Below are positions 52,459-61,563 of a stretch of 64,000 nt of DNA, in pieces. The stretch is taken from assembly GCA_001915385.1 (NCBI GenBank), contig MNQK01000029.1, positions 37,607 through 101,606 on the forward strand. The letters are read 5' to 3'. The position numbers were made by a program, and so were the translations under genes. Position 1 is the stretch's first letter. Each line of letters starts with the position of its first letter. Source of the stretch: Bacteroidales bacterium 52_46 (lineage in GTDB: Bacteria; Bacteroidota; Bacteroidia; Bacteroidales; Muribaculaceae). The notes under the pieces were generated by a model, which saw only the letters and a list, made by a program, of their open reading frames with translations, searched no databases and was not told where the DNA came from.

Positions 52459-54852
52459 TCAGTTTCCGTTTGTTGAGCGGGCGCGGTCGCCCCATCTGAA
52501 TCTTCCTTTATTGGCGTTGGTAAGGGTATCGGTAGCCCAGAACCACTCGTCGTAGACGCAACGCACGGCACGGCGTTCGCTATCGTTAGTCTCGACAATA
52601 GTAACCGACGGGTTGTTAGTGTCGTTGTCGACATCGATGCCTCCTGACGCGCACCAGTAGTTGGCCGTGTTCCCCCTCGTGCCGAACAGATATGGTATAT
52701 ACTGCTTGTTTGACAGGCGGCTTATGTATTCAATCTCGGCAGCAGTGGGCAGACGCCATCTGCCGGCGGGACGACCGTCCTCCTGATAGGAGGCGCAGCG
52801 CCGCTCGGCTGCGACGCGCGATATCTGGTATGTGACGCCCCATTGCGAGGCTACACGCAGTTGCGGCGCTATGAACCGTGTTTTGGCGGCGTTGCGATCG
52901 GCAGGATAGTAATACTGAAGCCGTGAGTTGGTGTTGTCAGAGCGGCTCCAAGTGGCCGTGGCCGTGGCGGCAGTGCCGTTGGGGTTGAGATTGTCGACCG
53001 AACGCATGCGGGGGTCGGCTATGATGTAGTCATCGTCAGTGGCAAATTTCGATATCGTCAGTATGTACGTGTTTTTGTTCTGCACATTATCGTCATTATG
53101 GTATGACCCGAGCCAGAACGGCCGTTGGTTGGTTCTCAGTGTGTTCCACACATCGCTTGTTTTTACGAAGCCGTATGTTGTACTTGTCGTGGTATACTGG
53201 TTGTTGATGAACCTGCGATTGCTCGCGGTGTATTGCGTGGTGATGTAGATGGCCGGTATCTGTGTGATGACAACCGTTGCCCGGGCCGAAGGCTCGTCGG
53301 CAGCCGCGTCGATATGCCGCAGCTTGATGGTGAACGTGTAGGCGTTGATTGCATCGTCGGTGCGTAGGGCAGGGCGGTTGTTGCTCCATGCTATGTGTAC
53401 CATGTCTCTGCGCAGACGTATTATCGAGGCGTCGGCGTCAAGCTCTATGCCGGCATAGTGTGTTGCGTGCGAGTAATTGTCAATGTCGCTGTAGCGGTAG
53501 CCGGTGCCCGATGCCACAAGGGGAATCTTGCGGTCGGCATTGTTGTAATAGTCGCGCCACGACAGTTCCACCGACTCGATTTCCACGGGGTGCGACGTGT
53601 TGTAGGGGATGGATATGTAGGTCTCGTTCTCCATCGTGAACGAGTAGGCGTCGAGCGACGATGAGAAATTGTTGTTGTTGAGCACGAGGTAGCGTATCTC
53701 CTTGATGTCGGTGGGGAGGGTCTGCACGTTCCACTGCATGTTGTAGTTCCAGTCGAAAAGCATGTCGACGGGCTGCTGCACCGAAGTGCCTCCGAGGCGG
53801 CTTATGGTCACGCGCATGTCGTAGAGCGTGTTGCGCTCTATGCTGTTTTTGTCGGGACGCACGCTCAGTCGGTAGTAGGTCACCACGTTGTGCACACTCC
53901 CCTGTTCGTCGGCGTATTGCCACGGCAGTTCGAGCGTGAGGTAGCAGTTGCCTTTGGGTGAATAGGGGTCCCAGCTGTTGGGGTAGGAATAGAACGGAAT
54001 GTCCTGCACGTAAGGGTATTTGGGGCGCGAGTCATCGCGGGTGAACGGCGAGCCTGCGCCCTCCGCCACATACACCTCGTTGGAGTAGAGACGCTCCTCG
54101 TCGGCCGGGCGCGCCGCCGTGTTCAGTTCCGACTGCCTCACGCCGTTGGCTATCCACACATGCATGTCGGCCGGACGCGGATAGTAGGTAAGTATGACCG
54201 TCTGTTCCGTACCGTCAATCGGGCTGATGATTTTCTGCTCTACCTCGATGGAGGGAGGCACTTCGACCGACAGTGTCAGTTTGGCTGCGGCACGTTGCAG
54301 CGTTACAGTCCCGGTGACGCTTCTGACTGCGCGGTCGAGCGTCAGGGCGGCGTATCCGTCCATGGCAAACGAGTCCTGTATTTTCGTCTCGTCAAATTCG
54401 CTGCCAATGAGTGTCGATTTAAGCCCGTCAACGGTCTTTGACGTCAGAAGGCTTTCATCGACGTTGGCAACGGCATAGACCAGGCATACGTCGGAGTCAG
54501 GGCCGAACAGACCTCCGGCTTTCAGGGCGTCGTCGGGGAGCGCGAGCCTCAGTTGCCGGGAATAGTCGAACTCACCGTCGACAATTACATCGTGGACATA
54601 TTCGCTCGACGCGTCGTCATGACCCTCCGAGCGGAAGAAATAGAGATGGAGCGTGCGCACCCTGAACTCGTTGAGTGCGTCGCCAGCGGCGGCCGGAGCG
54701 GCCGCGAGGGGTATTTTCACGCTTAGTGCGAAGCAGTCGGCGGCGGGTGAGTCGGGGCCGTCGTCGAGGCTGCTGTCGCATGCAGGGAGAAAGATGCACG
54801 ACATGGCCGTCAGCAGTATGGTATAGAGATATATGTGGAGTGCTTTAATCAT
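52459..54852 (-). CDS. Fimbrial tip-like lipoprotein, DUF4906 with FGE/FISUMP-like C-terminal domain
   Basis: 797 residues, lipobox FLPAC (Cys25). The N-terminal half is fimbrillin-like ('NEFRVRTLHLYFFRSEG', 'VTGTVTLQRAAAKLTLSVEV') and the middle is DUF4906-like beta structure. The C-terminal 120 residues contain 'AGRWRLPTAAEIEYISRLS', 'YWCASG' and 'RRAVRCVYDEWFW', a lectin-like fold typical of tip adhesins in Bacteroidales fimbriae. Length and domain order suggest the adhesive tip (Mfa5/FimE-like position). The ligand is unknown. Confidence 0.78.
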   Translation of the reverse strand: MIKALHIYLYTILLTAMSCIFLPACDSSLDDGPDSPAADCFALSVKIPLAAAPAAAGDALNEFRVRTLHLYFFRSEGHDDASSEYVHDVIVDGEFDYSRQLRLALPDDALKAGGLFGPDSDVCLVYAVANVDESLLTSKTVDGLKSTLIGSEFDETKIQDSFAMDGYAALTLDRAVRSVTGTVTLQRAAAKLTLSVEVPPSIEVEQKIISPIDGTEQTVILTYYPRPADMHVWIANGVRQSELNTAARPADEERLYSNEVYVAEGAGSPFTRDDSRPKYPYVQDIPFYSYPNSWDPYSPKGNCYLTLELPWQYADEQGSVHNVVTYYRLSVRPDKNSIERNTLYDMRVTISRLGGTSVQQPVDMLFDWNYNMQWNVQTLPTDIKEIRYLVLNNNNFSSSLDAYSFTMENETYISIPYNTSHPVEIESVELSWRDYYNNADRKIPLVASGTGYRYSDIDNYSHATHYAGIELDADASIIRLRRDMVHIAWSNNRPALRTDDAINAYTFTIKLRHIDAAADEPSARATVVITQIPAIYITTQYTASNRRFINNQYTTTSTTYGFVKTSDVWNTLRTNQRPFWLGSYHNDDNVQNKNTYILTISKFATDDDYIIADPRMRSVDNLNPNGTAATATATWSRSDNTNSRLQYYYPADRNAAKTRFIAPQLRVASQWGVTYQISRVAAERRCASYQEDGRPAGRWRLPTAAEIEYISRLSNKQYIPYLFGTRGNTANYWCASGGIDVDNDTNNPSVTIVETNDSERRAVRCVYDEWFWATDTLTNANKGRFRWGDRARSTNGN

Positions 54853-54860
54853 TTATTGTC

Positions 54861-56417
54861 TTAAAGTCGGTTTTCGCGGTAGATAATGATGCGGGAACTC
54901 ATTGCGGAGGTGAGCGGGGCGTAGAGTATCGTGCCGTCGGCGGTCTTTACCTCGATGACGAGTTCGGCCCAGTGGCGGTAGGAATCGGCGGCGCCTTTCC
55001 CCCTGATGTGTATGGTTGCGGGCGAGCCGACAATGCCCTCGGCATAGACACGTTCGGAGCCCGGCACCGGATTGCCCGCGCCGTCGGTGTCGACGAACTC
55101 GAAAGCGTCCACACCGTTCTCACCCGGTATAAAGTAGGCTTTCCATGTGGCGCCCTTGGGCGATATGATGTGGAATGTGCCGGTTGCGCACCCTGTCGTG
55201 CCGTTGAGAATGGAGAGCTGCTGCTCCTCTTTCCCCTGGTATGTCTCGGTGCTGACGGCGAAGTCGGCGGAGTCGTATTCCCATTTCATGAAACCGTCAG
55301 GCTCCATGCTCACCATGTCGTCAAGCTCGAATTCGTCGGTCTCCACAATCCAGTCGCTCACGCTGACCGTGAGGTCGGCGATGGTGTTGAGGGCGTGGAC
55401 GTTGAAGCGGTAGATATGGTTGCGCACGAGTTCGCTGCCTATGGCCGGCTCGAATGGCTCGAGGCCGGTCTCGTAGATGCGCGGAGCCTCGCCGGGCGCC
55501 AGAATAGCCGTTACGCGGAACTTCATGTCGCCGACGGCGGCCTCTGGACAGTAGAAGCGGTAGAGGCCCCCCGTCGGAGTGCCCGCTTTGCCCGTCTCAA
55601 CCGGAGCCGAGGGGTATATGTTGGCGTACCGCAGACCCTGCGCATAGTCGTCGTAAAGGGGGCGGATATACCCGTTGTCGACCCACGACACCATATCCAC
55701 TCCTATGACGCGCGGGTATTTCTCCCCGTCGGGGTAGAGGACGGCGTTGGCTATCCTGTCGGTCACCTCAATTTTGCAGAGGCTGCGCAGCAGGTCGATC
55801 TGTCCGGCTGCCGGAGCATCGATGCCCTGCATAAGCAGGGTCTTGGGCAGGACGAAGCTCTTGATGCCGTACATCGGTATGCCGCCCGTCTCGTCGGGAT
55901 ACCATTCGGGCGCTATCCTGAAAGAGTCGGCAATGTCGGCCACGCGCGTGCGTCCCGGAGTATAGTCAGCGTAGGTGCCGCCGGCGCCGCGGAGATTGGC
56001 GAGTATCATCACCGTGAACGGGATGTCGGCGTTGTCGTCGAATTTATCGAAATATTCGTGCGTGAAGGCCACCGAGAGGGTATAGTAACCGTCGTTGGAG
56101 GCTGTGCCGCCGTGATAGTCGAGATAGGCTGGAGTGACCGATTTGAGCAGAACCCCGCTTTGGTCGAACAGGAGCACGCGCATGTCGTCGATGTTGAGGA
56201 TGCGCTCGGCGACATTGACGGCGTCCTCCTCCCATACGCCCGGGGCGCGCGATGCGGGCGCCTTTTCGTCAGTATATATATTGAACTTGAACGACATTGT
56301 CTTTCCGCCACCATCGCCGCCGGGCACCGGTTCGTCGGTCTGGGTGCACGCCGGAAGCGTGGCCGAAACTGTCAGCCACGCGATGCAGTAAAACAATATG
56401 TCCGTTATTTTTACCAT
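54861..56417 (-). CDS. Mfa2/FimB-like fimbrial accessory lipoprotein
   Basis: 518 residues with lipobox LPAC (Cys24). 'ILNIDDMRVLLFDQSGVLLKSV', 'IPFTVMILANLRG' and 'LRSLCKIEVTDRIANAVL' are features of the FimB/Mfa2 fold; two beta-sandwich domains are followed by a BACON-like Ig segment near 395-515. Overlap of 7 bp with the preceding gene shows coupling. It occupies the Mfa3-like position in the operon. Confidence 0.78.
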   Translation of the reverse strand: MVKITDILFYCIAWLTVSATLPACTQTDEPVPGGDGGGKTMSFKFNIYTDEKAPASRAPGVWEEDAVNVAERILNIDDMRVLLFDQSGVLLKSVTPAYLDYHGGTASNDGYYTLSVAFTHEYFDKFDDNADIPFTVMILANLRGAGGTYADYTPGRTRVADIADSFRIAPEWYPDETGGIPMYGIKSFVLPKTLLMQGIDAPAAGQIDLLRSLCKIEVTDRIANAVLYPDGEKYPRVIGVDMVSWVDNGYIRPLYDDYAQGLRYANIYPSAPVETGKAGTPTGGLYRFYCPEAAVGDMKFRVTAILAPGEAPRIYETGLEPFEPAIGSELVRNHIYRFNVHALNTIADLTVSVSDWIVETDEFELDDMVSMEPDGFMKWEYDSADFAVSTETYQGKEEQQLSILNGTTGCATGTFHIISPKGATWKAYFIPGENGVDAFEFVDTDGAGNPVPGSERVYAEGIVGSPATIHIRGKGAADSYRHWAELVIEVKTADGTILYAPLTSAMSSRIIIYRENRL

Positions 56418-57409
56418 TCCTGATATTGTACGGGAGGTGTGGCCCAGTTGTTGATGTAAATCATCGCGGCCTTGTCCCAGTTGTTGTTTCTGTCGAGTAT
56501 GAAAGTGATTGAATAGTCGTCCTGCCGGTCGAGATATTCCTGATCGGTCATGGACGAGTGAAATTCTCCCTTGTAGAGGAGAAGGTTTCTCTCGAGAGGT
56601 ACGGAAATGATTCTTTCGCCGTCGGATACGCGGTGTATCTCCAGCCGGGAGTCTCCTTTCTCCGTAAGTCGTCCTGTCGAGAATTCGGCTGAAAGCGCGG
56701 CCTTGACCGATGTGGCCGGACTGCCGGTTTCAGCTGTTACGGGTGATACGTGCCACGGACGGTATGTGACCTCTCGCCTGCTGTCGATTGAGTTGTCGTA
56801 GCCGATTTCGGCATTGGCCGAAGTGATTGAGAACGTAAAGTTGCTTTCGTCCATCTCCGTCCCGTCAAGGTTGTGGAGCAGCACGTTTATGCGGTTGGTA
56901 TCTTTCGTGAGATAGATGGTGGCTGTCTGGCGGTCGGTGCTGCCGATGTCGTTGTTGTCGATGAACCGGTGGCCGCGTAGCAGTCCGTGATAAAGGTTGT
57001 TGAGCCGCGAGCGGCTTTCGCCGCCGTCGGCACGGAGTATGACATTCTGATGTTCAAGAATATCCGCCGCAGGGTCGGCATAGCCGAAGGAGTTGCCTTC
57101 GGCCATGCTGCCCCAGCAGAGAATATCGTAAGAGCCGGGCGGCACGGGCAATGCCACACGATAGCCTTCGGCGGCCAGAGCATCACCCGCTTCGGCGTGA
57201 GAGAAAACCTGCCGTCCCGTTGCGGAATCGAACACCTTGATGTCTACCGATTTTACCTGACTCGCGAACGCGTCGGCATAGAGCATGTTGCGGTCGAACA
57301 CGATGCGCAGCTCGTATTCGTTGGGACATTCGGTGAAGTCCTCCGTGACGCAGCCTGTAGTCAATAGCGCCGCGGCCAGTGAAATGCAGATAAGGTGTTT
57401 TCTTGTCAT
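56411..57409 (-). CDS. FimB/Mfa2 family fimbrial anchor lipoprotein
   Basis: 332 residues, lipobox LTTGC (Cys20). 'CPNEYELRIVFDRNMLYADAFASQVKSVDIKVFD' is the FimB/Mfa2 signature, then 'YHGLLRG' and 'LTKDTNRINVLLHNLDG'. The C-terminus is NWATPPVQYQEW, much like that of the major subunit (KWATLPTQEWEW). In P. gingivalis Mfa2 anchors the fimbria in the outer membrane and limits its length. It sits 29 bp behind the major subunit gene. Confidence 0.88.
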   Translation of the reverse strand: MTRKHLICISLAAALLTTGCVTEDFTECPNEYELRIVFDRNMLYADAFASQVKSVDIKVFDSATGRQVFSHAEAGDALAAEGYRVALPVPPGSYDILCWGSMAEGNSFGYADPAADILEHQNVILRADGGESRSRLNNLYHGLLRGHRFIDNNDIGSTDRQTATIYLTKDTNRINVLLHNLDGTEMDESNFTFSITSANAEIGYDNSIDSRREVTYRPWHVSPVTAETGSPATSVKAALSAEFSTGRLTEKGDSRLEIHRVSDGERIISVPLERNLLLYKGEFHSSMTDQEYLDRQDDYSITFILDRNNNWDKAAMIYINNWATPPVQYQEW

Positions 57410-57438
57410 TATTTTGGATTAGAGACTGTTTGTTTAAA

Positions 57439-59337
57439 TTACCATTCCCATTCCTGAGTGGGGAGGGTGGCCCACTTCTGAATGTTCACGCGGAAATTGA
57501 CGGCATAGCTTACCTTGTCGGTAGGCGGCAGCAGCGGGTCGTCTTCGTCGATTATGCCTGTACCGAGGCCGGCGATATTGGTAATCTGGATGTTGTAGAT
57601 GTGGTTGCGCACGATACCGAAGTCGCCGGTCTTCATCTTGCTCCAGTCCCATTCGTCGATAGGCTTGGCCTTGTTTTCGTTGTCTTCGCGTTGCCATCCC
57701 CAGTGCTGTATCGGGGCGCTGAAGAATGCCATGCCGTTGATGTAGGCGTGGGCGCCGCCGAGGTTCTGGTAGAGCAGGCGGTTGGCTTTGGTGATGTTGT
57801 CGGGCGAGTTTATCTCTACGTATGCCTGAGTGTCGGAGTCATAGAAATAGAATCCGCTGTTGGCAGCCTTGATCTGCAGGGTGACGAGGTCACCGCCGAT
57901 TTTAAGGCCGTGGCGTACGTCTTTTGCAGGGTGTTCCACAGCGAAGATGTTGGAGCCTGCAGTGAGGTCGGCTTCTCTTACAGGGCTGTAGCCGCTGCCC
58001 ACTTTCTTGAGGATAATCGACTGGGTGGAGAGCAGGCGGTCGTGTATGGTCTCTACTCCGGCGATGTCACCGTCGTTGGCTGCATAGAGCTGGGGTTTGC
58101 CATGTTCGTCCTTCTGATAAGTATAGAAAGTGACGGCGCTGCCGTTGATTTTATATTGGCCGGTGAGCACTACGGAGGGTATGGATGTGAGGGGCAGATA
58201 CTGCTCGGGCATGTCGGCGCCGGTCAGGCGGGAGCCTTTGAGTGTGGTCTCCATCACGTACTGCGAGGAGTTGACGCTGTTGCCTGCGGTGGCGAATGAC
58301 TGATAGTAGACCGAATAGGGGTAAGTGTTTTCGTCGAGGATGTCGTCGGCTACGATGGGATAGTCATTGTCGTAGTAGGCCGGGGTGCGTGCCCAGAACG
58401 AACGGAAGTGGTCAGGACGGTTCCAGCCGGGGAACAGGATGCCGTTCATTGTGGCATAGTCGTCGTAGACCGGTTCGATGTCGGCGGTAGCGCGGTACGA
58501 TTTGATGAAATAGAACTTCTTCTCGTAGGCGTTCATGCCCCAGCCTTTAGGCTCGAATGACAGAGTTATGCCGTTGGCGGTAACGAAATCTTTTACCGCA
58601 TCAGTCGATATGTTGAAGTTGACTTTGGCGGCATAGCGCTCCACGTAGATGTCGATGGTCACATCTTCGAGCTCGGCATCTGTCATATTGTCGAGTTCGG
58701 TTTCGGTCAGAAGCTTGTTGGTGTCGAAGGGGGTAGCCATTATGAGCTGGTTGTCGAGACCTGTCACCTCGTCGCGTCCGTAATATACGGAGTTGTTCAT
58801 GCCGAGATATTTGTTGCCGCCGTCTTCAGGGCTGTAGAAGCTCTCAAGCAGACGACGCTGTGCGTCCATCATGGAGCGGTTCTCGTAGTAGCTTGCGTTC
58901 ACGGCGTTGACGATACAGATTACGTAGGTAGGCATCTTTTCGCCCTGAACGAGATTGACGGGTATGTTGGTCTCGTAAAATCCGTGTACGGAGGGATTGG
59001 TGACACCTGCCGTGGTGGGGTCGACCGGACCTGTGAGCGACAACGGCACGTGGCTGTGGAAGTTCTTGTCGGCGTCGTAGAGGTAGAAGTCGATAGTGCG
59101 TATCTTGTTCTCCTCCTGCGTGCCGTTGGCGTAGTCGTTATCGGGCGTGTCGCCGATAGCACGTGAGGGGCGGCTGTTGTTGGTGCCGGCGTTGACAAGG
59201 TTGACCTTGAGGTATCTGACTTCCGACTTGTCGACTGTCGGGCCGTCATTTCCTCCGTTGACGGGGTCGTCGTCGGAGCATGCTCCGAGGATTACCAGCG
59301 GTAATCCGAACAGAATAGTTTTGAAAAAATTTCCCAT
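57439..59337 (-). CDS. Mfa1-family major fimbrial subunit
   Basis: 632 residues, lipobox VILGAC (Cys20). 'SEVRYLKVNLVNAGTNNSRPSRA' begins the mature fimbrillin, with an early Arg-rich stretch suited to protease maturation. The C-terminal Fimbrillin_C region has 'GAHAYINGMAFFSAPIQHWGW' and 'DFGIVRNHIYNIQITNIAGLGTGIID', typical of Mfa1. The last strand (WATLPTQEWEW) would serve as donor strand in polymerisation. The protein is longer than P. gingivalis Mfa1 (about 560). The 182-bp gap upstream holds nothing recognisable. Confidence 0.9.
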   Translation of the reverse strand: MGNFFKTILFGLPLVILGACSDDDPVNGGNDGPTVDKSEVRYLKVNLVNAGTNNSRPSRAIGDTPDNDYANGTQEENKIRTIDFYLYDADKNFHSHVPLSLTGPVDPTTAGVTNPSVHGFYETNIPVNLVQGEKMPTYVICIVNAVNASYYENRSMMDAQRRLLESFYSPEDGGNKYLGMNNSVYYGRDEVTGLDNQLIMATPFDTNKLLTETELDNMTDAELEDVTIDIYVERYAAKVNFNISTDAVKDFVTANGITLSFEPKGWGMNAYEKKFYFIKSYRATADIEPVYDDYATMNGILFPGWNRPDHFRSFWARTPAYYDNDYPIVADDILDENTYPYSVYYQSFATAGNSVNSSQYVMETTLKGSRLTGADMPEQYLPLTSIPSVVLTGQYKINGSAVTFYTYQKDEHGKPQLYAANDGDIAGVETIHDRLLSTQSIILKKVGSGYSPVREADLTAGSNIFAVEHPAKDVRHGLKIGGDLVTLQIKAANSGFYFYDSDTQAYVEINSPDNITKANRLLYQNLGGAHAYINGMAFFSAPIQHWGWQREDNENKAKPIDEWDWSKMKTGDFGIVRNHIYNIQITNIAGLGTGIIDEDDPLLPPTDKVSYAVNFRVNIQKWATLPTQEWEW

Positions 59338-59519
59338 TGTTGTTTGGTTTTTGTAAAATAAAAATTGTGTTTAGTTTGATTCTGATTTATACGGTTATCA
59401 TTCAACCCGTTTATTTGGAATTATTTGCTGTGGGGCATAAGTGTGCGGCATCTGTAGCATGGGTGCTTCACGTGGCATGCACGGGGCGCTGCAAAAACGG
59501 TTATTGCGCGCTCTGACGG

Positions 59520-60965
59520 TCAGTCGGCCGGCTTGCCGCGTTTTTCCAATTGCCTGAGGGCGTCGGTAGCCGCGTCCACTCCTCTCGCCTGCGCCCTGCG
59601 GAACCAGGCCTCGGCTTCGTCGTAGTTCTGCCTGAGGGCGGCTACGACTCCCCGCGCATAGTCGGCTTCGGGCGATGACGGTATGTCGACGAGAAGCCGG
59701 GCGGCACGGTCGGTATCGCCGGCGGTGATTGCGCTGTTCACTTCATCGAGCGTGCGTGTCTCCTGCTCGGTGTACCGGTGTGTGTATTCTATCATGTATT
59801 CAGTGCGGCGGAGCGGGGGGAGCATCTCCGAAGCGATGCGGCTCCACGATGTGCGGTGTCGTTTCATGGCGGCCTCTTTGGCATCGGCGGCCATGTCGCT
59901 GTCGATGATGGAGAGCAGCGCGTCCCTGTCGTCGAGGTCGGATTGAGCCACGGCTTCGCGAAGTCCCTCCCAGTCCTCGGCTACATGTCTTACCTCTATC
60001 ACGCTGTCGGGCAGGCTTGCCGCACGGCCTATCTCTTCGCGCAGCGAGGCAGTGCGGGCGGCGGCGAGGCGGTCGTTGTTGCGGTAGCTTCCTTCGGGCG
60101 AGGCATATCCCGTGAATTGAATCAGGGCAATCTGCATGTCGAGGCCGTCGCGTATGGAGTCGAGTCGGGCTATGATGGCGTCGAGTTCAGATGCATTTTC
60201 GCCGAGGTTGCGGTCGATGTCCGTGCGGTTTACGCCGAAATACACTCTCGCCACTCCTGAAAGTGTCTCGGTGAGCACCCTGCCGCGTGGCGCGTCGACG
60301 AGAATGAAGTCAAACTGCGGCAGTGTGTCGGCCGGTACGGTTGGGGGAGCAGGTTCGGCCACGGGCTCCTTGACCGGGAGCGGGATGATGACGGGAGCCG
60401 GCTGTTCCTTTTTCTTTTCGGCTCCGAAGTAGTAGACAAGGCTGACAGCGGCCTTGGTAGGGCCGACGTAATTGCGGTTGCGTGTGCCAATCTTGCGTCC
60501 GCATCCTGCGCACGGATATTTGTCGTAGCGGTATCTGACGTAGCCGGCCGTCAGTTCCACTTCCACTCCCCAGTGACTGCCGAAGTGCCACGAGTAGCCG
60601 TAACCGGCGCCGATTCCGGCACCCCAGCCCTGACGGCGTGCACCGTTGAGGGTGGTGTTGAACTGGCCTCCTATCAGGTTGGCGGCGAAGAAATGCCCTT
60701 TCATGTTGTTGTTGAGCCAGTAGCGTGCTTCGGGCTGCACGAACCAGTGTTTCCACTGCCGCCCGTGCGACAGGCGCCACCCGTTGTAATTGCCCGACAG
60801 GTCGAAGCTCCATTTTCGCGACATTTTGAACTCGACACCGAGGTTGGCGTTGAGCAACGCGTCGTAAAGCAGATTGGTCTTTACCGCCGGAAGACTGCCG
60901 GCATGGCTTGTGAGGCATAAGGCCGCAGCAACCGCTAATGTGATATTGGTCAGTATTTTTTTCAT
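59520..60965 (-). CDS. DUF3575/OmpA-like outer-membrane protein heading the fimbrial operon
   Basis: 481 residues with a signal peptide (1-22). Residues 25-185 are a DUF3575 beta-barrel ('AVKTNLLYDALLNANLGVEFKM', 'GHFFAANLIGGQFN', 'AAVSLVYYFG'). A Pro-rich linker leads to an OmpA-C-like segment ('RVYFGVNRTDID', 'IQFTGYASPEGSYRNNDRLAAARTASL') and a TPR-like tail. DUF3575 proteins commonly precede Mfa-type fimbrial genes in Bacteroidales. It faces the invertible-looking segment that starts 23 bp upstream of its ATG. Confidence 0.88.
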   Translation of the reverse strand: MKKILTNITLAVAAALCLTSHAGSLPAVKTNLLYDALLNANLGVEFKMSRKWSFDLSGNYNGWRLSHGRQWKHWFVQPEARYWLNNNMKGHFFAANLIGGQFNTTLNGARRQGWGAGIGAGYGYSWHFGSHWGVEVELTAGYVRYRYDKYPCAGCGRKIGTRNRNYVGPTKAAVSLVYYFGAEKKKEQPAPVIIPLPVKEPVAEPAPPTVPADTLPQFDFILVDAPRGRVLTETLSGVARVYFGVNRTDIDRNLGENASELDAIIARLDSIRDGLDMQIALIQFTGYASPEGSYRNNDRLAAARTASLREEIGRAASLPDSVIEVRHVAEDWEGLREAVAQSDLDDRDALLSIIDSDMAADAKEAAMKRHRTSWSRIASEMLPPLRRTEYMIEYTHRYTEQETRTLDEVNSAITAGDTDRAARLLVDIPSSPEADYARGVVAALRQNYDEAEAWFRRAQARGVDAATDALRQLEKRGKPAD

Positions 60966-60987
60966 TATGTGGGTATCGTGTTTATCA

Positions 60988-61010
60988 CAATCTCTTTTTA
61001 AGAGTGTGTG
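60988..61010 (+). repeat. Left inverted repeat of the fimbrial switch
   Basis: 23 bp, identical to the inverse of 61244-61266. The bases just outside differ. Confidence 0.95.
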
Positions 61011-61181
61011 ACAGATGTTAATGCTTTAAATTATAAGTATATAAAAATATAAATGTGCGTTTTTGCAAAACAGAACAGGTTTAAAGGTCATAAAACCGCG
61101 TATCAGCCATGTTTTTTATGAATTTTACTCCGATATTTGCAGGTTATATAATAAATTTATAAAATTGTCGTTTGTTAAGTA

Positions 61182-61196
61182 TCTCTTAAAAAGAGA
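61182..61196. repeat. Internal copy of the switch core
   Basis: TCTCTT-AAA-AAGAGA, a palindrome sharing 14 bp with the right inverted repeat and lying 62 bp inside it. Confidence 0.8.
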
Positions 61197-61243
61197 ATTA
61201 CAAAAAATACATATTTAATTTATATATACCTATAGTTTGAAGC

Positions 61244-61266
61244 CACACACTCTTAAAAAGAGATTG
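61244..61266 (-). repeat. Right inverted repeat of the fimbrial switch
   Basis: 23 bp, perfect inverse of the left copy. Confidence 0.95.
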
Positions 61267-61527
61267 GTGTTTTTTTGCCGGATTTTTATCGCATTTGTCA
61301 CTGTGCTCCGGTATGCAACTTCGTCCATAGTCTGATACGGATTCAAATTCAAATTAAAGAAAAACCTATAAAAATCCCGGAACAGTTTTGTCGCAGTCCC
61401 GAAAATCGGCTACAAAAGTATTGCCGAAGCCTCTATATGTGCAATAGATGCGATAGATGAGCAATAGATTTCGTTCGGATTTATTGCGTAATGACCTGTT
61501 TCTGTTCCAATTGCTGAATTTTTTACA

Positions 61528-61535
61528 TAATTTTG
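61528..61535 (+). promoter_or_regulatory. -7 box of the divergent regulator gene
   Basis: TAATTTTG, 29 bp before ATG 61564. The -33 region is poor. Confidence 0.45.
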
Positions 61536-61563
61536 TGTAAAATTTAGCAAAAAGTACGGCCCT

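Larger units (their letters stand above)
60988..61266. promoter_or_regulatory. Probable invertible promoter segment between fimbrial operon and regulator
   Basis: A perfect 23-bp inverted repeat bounds it: 60988-61010 (CAATCTCTTTTTAAGAG...) and 61244-61266. The enclosed 233 bp are AT-rich and open on both strands for promoter-like motifs (CTATAGTTTG near 61231 and GATATTTG near 61132, both on the plus strand). A third copy of the core, CTCTTAAAAAGAGA, lies at 61183-61196. I see no recombinase gene in the window. Inversion is inferred from layout. The full 598-bp gap also holds the regulator promoter at 61528. Confidence 0.6.

Noticed and set aside
54972..56423. Long plus-strand open frame (483 codons) opposite the fimbrial accessory gene
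   Set aside because: No recognisable domain, no promoter, and exactly antisense to a lipoprotein with clear FimB-type features.
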